Source of the DNA: an uncultured Kineothrix sp.
GTDB lineage: Bacteria > Bacillota > Clostridia > Lachnospirales > Lachnospiraceae
Direction of reading: 5' to 3'
Assembly: GCA_910587275.1 (NCBI GenBank)
Contig: CAJUMD010000068.1
Location: forward strand, 1 to 17,711
DNA length: 17,711 bases
How positions within the stretch are numbered: the first letter of the stretch is position 1; each line of letters starts with the position of its first letter. A program made the position numbers and the translations under genes. This document shows, in pieces, positions 14,846 through 17,711 of the stretch. Below the pieces are notes generated by a model. That model saw only the letters and a program-made list of their open reading frames with translations, made no database searches and had not been told where the DNA came from.

Positions 14846-16306
14846 TTACTGCAGCGCTTTCCCCGCTCCGTTTCCGCCGGCAGCAAAACCACCCGCCAAG
14901 CCGTTACCGGAACCGTTTTCCTGATATAAAACCGAACCGACAGCCAAGCCGGCGGCCGAACCGGCGGCCGTACCGGCTTCATATCCGGTAGACCACGCAA
15001 TCTGCAGGTTAAATCCTCCCGTCAGGGCATCCACGTCCAGCACTTCCCCCGCAAAATAAAGTCCCCTGACCTTTTTGGATTCCATCGTGGACGGATTCAC
15101 CTCCTTTACGTGGACACCCCCCTTTGTAATGACCGCTTCCGCATAATCCCGCGTCCCGTCCACCGTCATTTCCACGCATTTCACCAGACGGACAAAACGC
15201 TGCCGCTCCTCTTTCGTCACCTCATGCACCTTCTTTTCCCCGTCTATGCCGGACAGCTCCACCATAACCGGAACCAGCTTCGCCGGAAAAAGCCCTCCCA
15301 GGGAATTTTTAAACTGTTTGTTTTTGTTTTCCCCAAAATCCCGTAACAGCCGCTTGTCCAACTGTTCCTGCGTCAATGCCGGTTTTAAATCCAAATACAG
15401 TCTGGCATCCCCTTTTTTCTTCTGCCCCGCATAAAAACTGCTGGCGCTTAAAACCAACGGCCCGCTTACCCCGAAATGGGTAAACAGCATTTCCCCGAAT
15501 CCTTCATAAACAGGCTTTTTCCCATTCTGCGCAAGCCGCAGGGACACATTTTTTAACGAAAGCCCCTGCAAATCCCCACACCACGGTTCCCGCACGCGAA
15601 AAGGCACTAAGGACGGGAACGTCGGCTTCACCGTATGCCCCGTCTCCTCCGCCATCCGGTAACCGTCTCCGGTGGAACCCGTCAGGGGATAGGACAGTCC
15701 TCCGGTGGCAACGATAACCGCATCCGCACGCTCCACCGTACCGTCTGCCAGCCTTACGCCTTTTACGGCTGCCAGTCTGACCGGCGTTTTCCCGTCTGCC
15801 ACAGTTCCCGCCCCGTCCGGTTGTTTTAAACCCTCCGATACTGCCGCCCCATCCGGTTGTTTTGCGCCCTCCGATGCTTCCGTCCCGTCCGGCTCCGTCA
15901 CCAGCCCTTTTACCTCCGTCCGCAGCCGCACCTGTACGCCAAGCCGTCCAAGCTGCCCTGCCAATGCCTTAATCACGTCCGACGCATGGTCGGAAACGGG
16001 AAACACCCGCTCTCCCCGCTCCACCTTAAGCGGACAGCCCGCTTTCTCGAACCATTCCATCGTCTTCCGGTTATCAAATCCGGAAAAAGCACTGTACAGG
16101 AATTTCGGGTTTCCCACCACATTTCCAAGCAAGTCTTCCATGCTGCAGGCATTGGTCAGGTTGCATCTTCCTTTTCCGGTGATGTACAGCTTCCGCCCCA
16201 GCTTATCGTTTTTTTCAAATAAAACGACCTGACAGCCCTTCCCTGCCGCTGCGGCTGCCGCCATCATCCCTGCCGCCCCGCCGCCGATTACGATTACTTT
16301 CCTCAT
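14846..16306 (-). CDS. HI0933/BaiN-type NAD(P)/FAD-dependent oxidoreductase with repeat insert and Gly/Ala tail
   Basis: The 486-residue flavoprotein has MRKVIVIGGGAAGMMAA (FAD-binding Rossmann), LGRKLYITGKGRCNLTN, VIVATGGLSYPLTGSTGDGYRMA and LYFAGEVLDVDALTGGFNLQ, all diagnostic of the HI0933 family. The family includes BaiN, proposed in bile-acid reduction in C. scindens, but most members have no known substrate and none is inferred here. Two features lengthen it beyond the usual ~410 residues: three 12-residue repeats (core PDG...SEG) at about 138-172, and a Gly/Ala-rich C-terminal tail of about 45 residues. I start at ATG 16304-16306, after AAAAGGAAACGG; another ATG 13 codons upstream is possible. 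It heads the cmk-ispH-rpsA operon. Confidence 0.92.
   Translation of the reverse strand: MRKVIVIGGGAAGMMAAAAAAGKGCQVVLFEKNDKLGRKLYITGKGRCNLTNACSMEDLLGNVVGNPKFLYSAFSGFDNRKTMEWFEKAGCPLKVERGERVFPVSDHASDVIKALAGQLGRLGVQVRLRTEVKGLVTEPDGTEASEGAKQPDGAAVSEGLKQPDGAGTVADGKTPVRLAAVKGVRLADGTVERADAVIVATGGLSYPLTGSTGDGYRMAEETGHTVKPTFPSLVPFRVREPWCGDLQGLSLKNVSLRLAQNGKKPVYEGFGEMLFTHFGVSGPLVLSASSFYAGQKKKGDARLYLDLKPALTQEQLDKRLLRDFGENKNKQFKNSLGGLFPAKLVPVMVELSGIDGEKKVHEVTKEERQRFVRLVKCVEMTVDGTRDYAEAVITKGGVHVKEVNPSTMESKKVRGLYFAGEVLDVDALTGGFNLQIAWSTGYEAGTAAGSAAGLAVGSVLYQENGSGNGLAGGFAAGGNGAGKALQ
15811..15905. repeat. 36-base tandem repeat inside the HI0933-type gene
   Basis: CCCC(G/A)TCCGG recurs at 15811, 15847 and, less well conserved, 15883, a strict 36-base period. 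The encoded 12-residue units read (K/T)xPDGxxxSEG. The first two units differ at only a few bases, so the expansion is recent; being a multiple of three, it changes length without breaking the frame. Confidence 0.85.
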
Positions 16307-16387
16307 CCTGTCCGTTTCCTTTTCTATATTTCCTGGATTTCCCATATTTACTGCTGTTCCGAATTGCCCGCCTGCTTAGCCTGCATA

Positions 16388-16417
16388 TATATACCGCTTT
16401 TCCTATTCTTTAACCAA
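16388..16417 (-). promoter_or_regulatory. Candidate promoter of the flavoprotein-cmk-ispH-rpsA operon
   Basis: On the minus strand TTGGTT (16412-16417), an 18-base spacer and TATATA (16388-16393) lie about 80-110 bases before the flavoprotein start, with the -35 inside the last codons of the regulator gene. Box matches are fair (4 and 5 of 6). No terminator is seen after the regulator gene, so read-through from it is also possible. Confidence 0.45.
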
Positions 16418-17332
16418 CGGATAGTTTAACATCGGTTCCTCATCGATGAAATTAATCTCGTCATTCAGGTACACCTGGTAATTGTTCCATGTTTTTTCCA
16501 GTTCTTCCAAATTGCGCTTCACCTCTGCCGGACGTTTCAGACAGAGCGCCACCACAAGGGCATTGATCAGGCTGAGCGGCGCCACGAGGGAATCCACGAT
16601 GGACACCATATCGCTCCTTGCCAGAAGGTTGCAGGAAGAATACAGGTTCATGGGCGAATGGACGCTGTCCGTAATGGCGATGACCTTTGCATTCCTGTCA
16701 TTGGCAAACTCCATCGCCTTCAAAGTACGCATGGAATACCTGGGAAAACTGATCCCTATCAAGGCATCCTTCCCGTTGACCCGTATCATCTGCTCAAACA
16801 TTTCGCTTACACTGGTGGTTTTTAACAGCACCACATTCCCCCGCACCATATTCAAGTAAAACTGCAGGAAATCTGCCAGCGGTCCGCAGCTGCGTATGCC
16901 CACCACATACACCGTCTCCGCTTCCAAAATAATATCCACCGCCATCTCAAAAGAAGTGCCGTCCAAATGGTCTATGGTATCCTGTATCTTCTCTATATCC
17001 GCCTTCAGGACCGAAGTCAGAATCTCCGACTGGGTACTCCGCCCGTATTTCACGCCGATTTTCTGCACCGAATTCAGTTTATCCTTCACCCAATCTTCCA
17101 AAGCCGCCTGAAATTCCGGGTACCCGTCATATCCGATACCGGAAGCGAAACGCACCACCGTGGACTCGCTGACCCCCACCGTCTCTCCCAGCTTCGCCGC
17201 CGTCATAAATACCGCCTGCTCATAATAATCGGTAATGTATGCCGCAATCGCCTTATGGCTTTTGCTCATCTTCGCGTATTTTTCCGTAATCTTCGATATA
17301 ATATCGCTGCCCGCCTTATCGTTCTTTTCCAT
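16403..17332 (-). CDS. MurR/RpiR-family transcriptional regulator
   Basis: The 309-residue product has an N-terminal RpiR-type helix-turn-helix (about 1-80; FMTAAKLGETVGVSESTVVRFASGIGYDGYPEFQ) and a C-terminal SIS sugar-phosphate-binding domain (about 125-260; VYVVGIRSCGPLADFLQFYL, ALIGISFPRYSMRTLKAMEFA, AKVIAITDS). Members sense phosphosugars and usually control a neighbouring sugar gene set; none is present in this window, so its target is unknown. AAGGA lies eleven bases before the ATG, and a good promoter stands upstream. Together with the flavoprotein gene it may act in one transcript, but no functional link is evident. Confidence 0.94.
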   Translation of the reverse strand: MEKNDKAGSDIISKITEKYAKMSKSHKAIAAYITDYYEQAVFMTAAKLGETVGVSESTVVRFASGIGYDGYPEFQAALEDWVKDKLNSVQKIGVKYGRSTQSEILTSVLKADIEKIQDTIDHLDGTSFEMAVDIILEAETVYVVGIRSCGPLADFLQFYLNMVRGNVVLLKTTSVSEMFEQMIRVNGKDALIGISFPRYSMRTLKAMEFANDRNAKVIAITDSVHSPMNLYSSCNLLARSDMVSIVDSLVAPLSLINALVVALCLKRPAEVKRNLEELEKTWNNYQVYLNDEINFIDEEPMLNYPLVKE

Positions 17333-17418
17333 GCCAGCTTAGTCCTTTTCCCGTCCCGTTTCTTCTCCCGTACAATATCTGTCCACCCGGCGCCATCTGT
17401 CTCCGCCGCATGGACATA

Positions 17419-17447
17419 ATTGTATCACAGGATTTGAAAATTGAAAA
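17419..17447 (-). promoter_or_regulatory. Promoter of the MurR/RpiR-family gene
   Basis: On the minus strand TTTTCA (17442-17447), a 17-base spacer and TACAAT (17419-17424) preceded by TGA give an extended -10 promoter. It lies about 87 bases before the start codon. The -35 overlaps a direct repeat TTTTCAATTTTCAA that could be part of an operator. Confidence 0.6.
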
Positions 17448-17480
17448 GGGGAGATGAGGCTTCGACGTTCGGAAACGGAC

Positions 17481-17711
17481 GCACGGGAGGGATTTTTTTG
17501 CGGGGCGGCGGCAGCGGGATTGCCTGTCCCGGATTTTCCGTGCGCTTTTTCCGGCTGGGAGTTTCTAAGCAGAATGACGTAGGTTTTCACAGGCTGCGGG
17601 ACGCCCTCAAGCGGCATCCTTGCCGCATCGGGCTAAACCGTGCATCCCTGCACGGTTTCCCTTAAGTATCCGCATTCTGCTAAGAAACTCCCGCCGGAAA
17701 CGAAGCACGGA
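17481..17711. repeat. Large palindromic dispersed element (copy 2, cut by the window edge)
   Basis: The left arm starts GCACGGGAGGG at 17481. Its inner part (17537-17575) is the approximate reverse complement of 17673-17711. Its outer part (17481-17543) is the reverse complement of 67-129 in the other copy at 59 of 63 positions. The centre carries hairpins: GCGGCA-TCCT-TGCCGC at 17611-17626, enclosed by GCCC/GGGC, and AAACCGTGCA-TCCC-TGCACGGTTT at 17635-17658 (10 perfect pairs). There is no protein-like reading frame. It is probably a non-autonomous mobile or structured repeat, about 290 bases when complete, of which the last 56 or so lie beyond the window. Confidence 0.8.
17611..17658. other. 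Pair of TCCN-loop hairpins at the centre of the palindromic element
   Basis: Two adjacent stems of six and ten perfect pairs have four-base loops TCCT and TCCC, each closed by GCA/TGC. The copy at the left window edge has a corresponding hairpin with loop TCCA and different but still complementary stem bases. Conserved loops with covarying stems suggest a folded RNA or single-stranded DNA. Confidence 0.65.

Noticed and set aside
14794..15000. 69-codon N-terminal extension of cytidylate kinase
   Set aside because: It is the shadow of the repetitive tail of the flavoprotein gene; a good RBS lies right before the conserved start.

Overview
This window looks like a chromosomal segment from a spore-forming, probably motile member of the Lachnospiraceae (Clostridia). 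The grounds are a clostridial order of FAD oxidoreductase, cmk, ispH and rpsA genes, a perfect HrcA-type CIRCE operator at htpG, a gene of the spore-cortex-lytic/peptidoglycan-binding type known from this family, an orphan cheR, strong AGGAGG-type ribosome binding sites and moderate GC. The assignment is inferred from gene content and sequence style, not from a database search. Every supported gene is on the minus strand, so transcription runs from high to low coordinates.

Reading in the direction of transcription: a MurR/RpiR-family regulator (16403-17332) with its own promoter comes first. Next is a dense block: an HI0933/BaiN-type flavoprotein, cytidylate kinase (cmk), HMBPP reductase (ispH) and a four-S1-domain protein (rpsA), with ispH and rpsA overlapping by 20 bases. 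A terminator-like hairpin separates this block from a lone cheR, which ends in a second terminator. A third block holds a PHP-domain phosphoesterase, sbcD and sbcC (overlapping by 11 bases), a COG2509-type FAD dehydrogenase and a PpiC-type lipoprotein. Between sbcC and the flavoprotein lies a 51-base array of mixed 7- and 10-base repeats that also encodes a possible 33-residue hydrophobic-basic peptide. htpG follows as a separate unit with CIRCE and a sigma-A promoter. Last is a spore-cortex-lytic-type gene that is cut off at about half length.

The two ends of the window are made of structured repeats. Bases 1-129 and 17481-17711 are parts of two copies of one large palindromic element with small TCCN-loop hairpins in its centre. 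Bases 212-470 are a different, near-perfect fold-back (about 91-base arms, 75-base loop), 27 bases beyond the stop codon of the truncated gene.

The genes are mostly housekeeping: nucleotide and isoprenoid synthesis, translation, DNA end repair and protein folding. The most unusual material is non-coding: the two palindromic element families, the frame-shifting repeat ahead of the flavoprotein gene, and a promoter and RBS nested inside the htpG terminator. I see no CRISPR array, tRNA, rRNA, transposase or phage gene.
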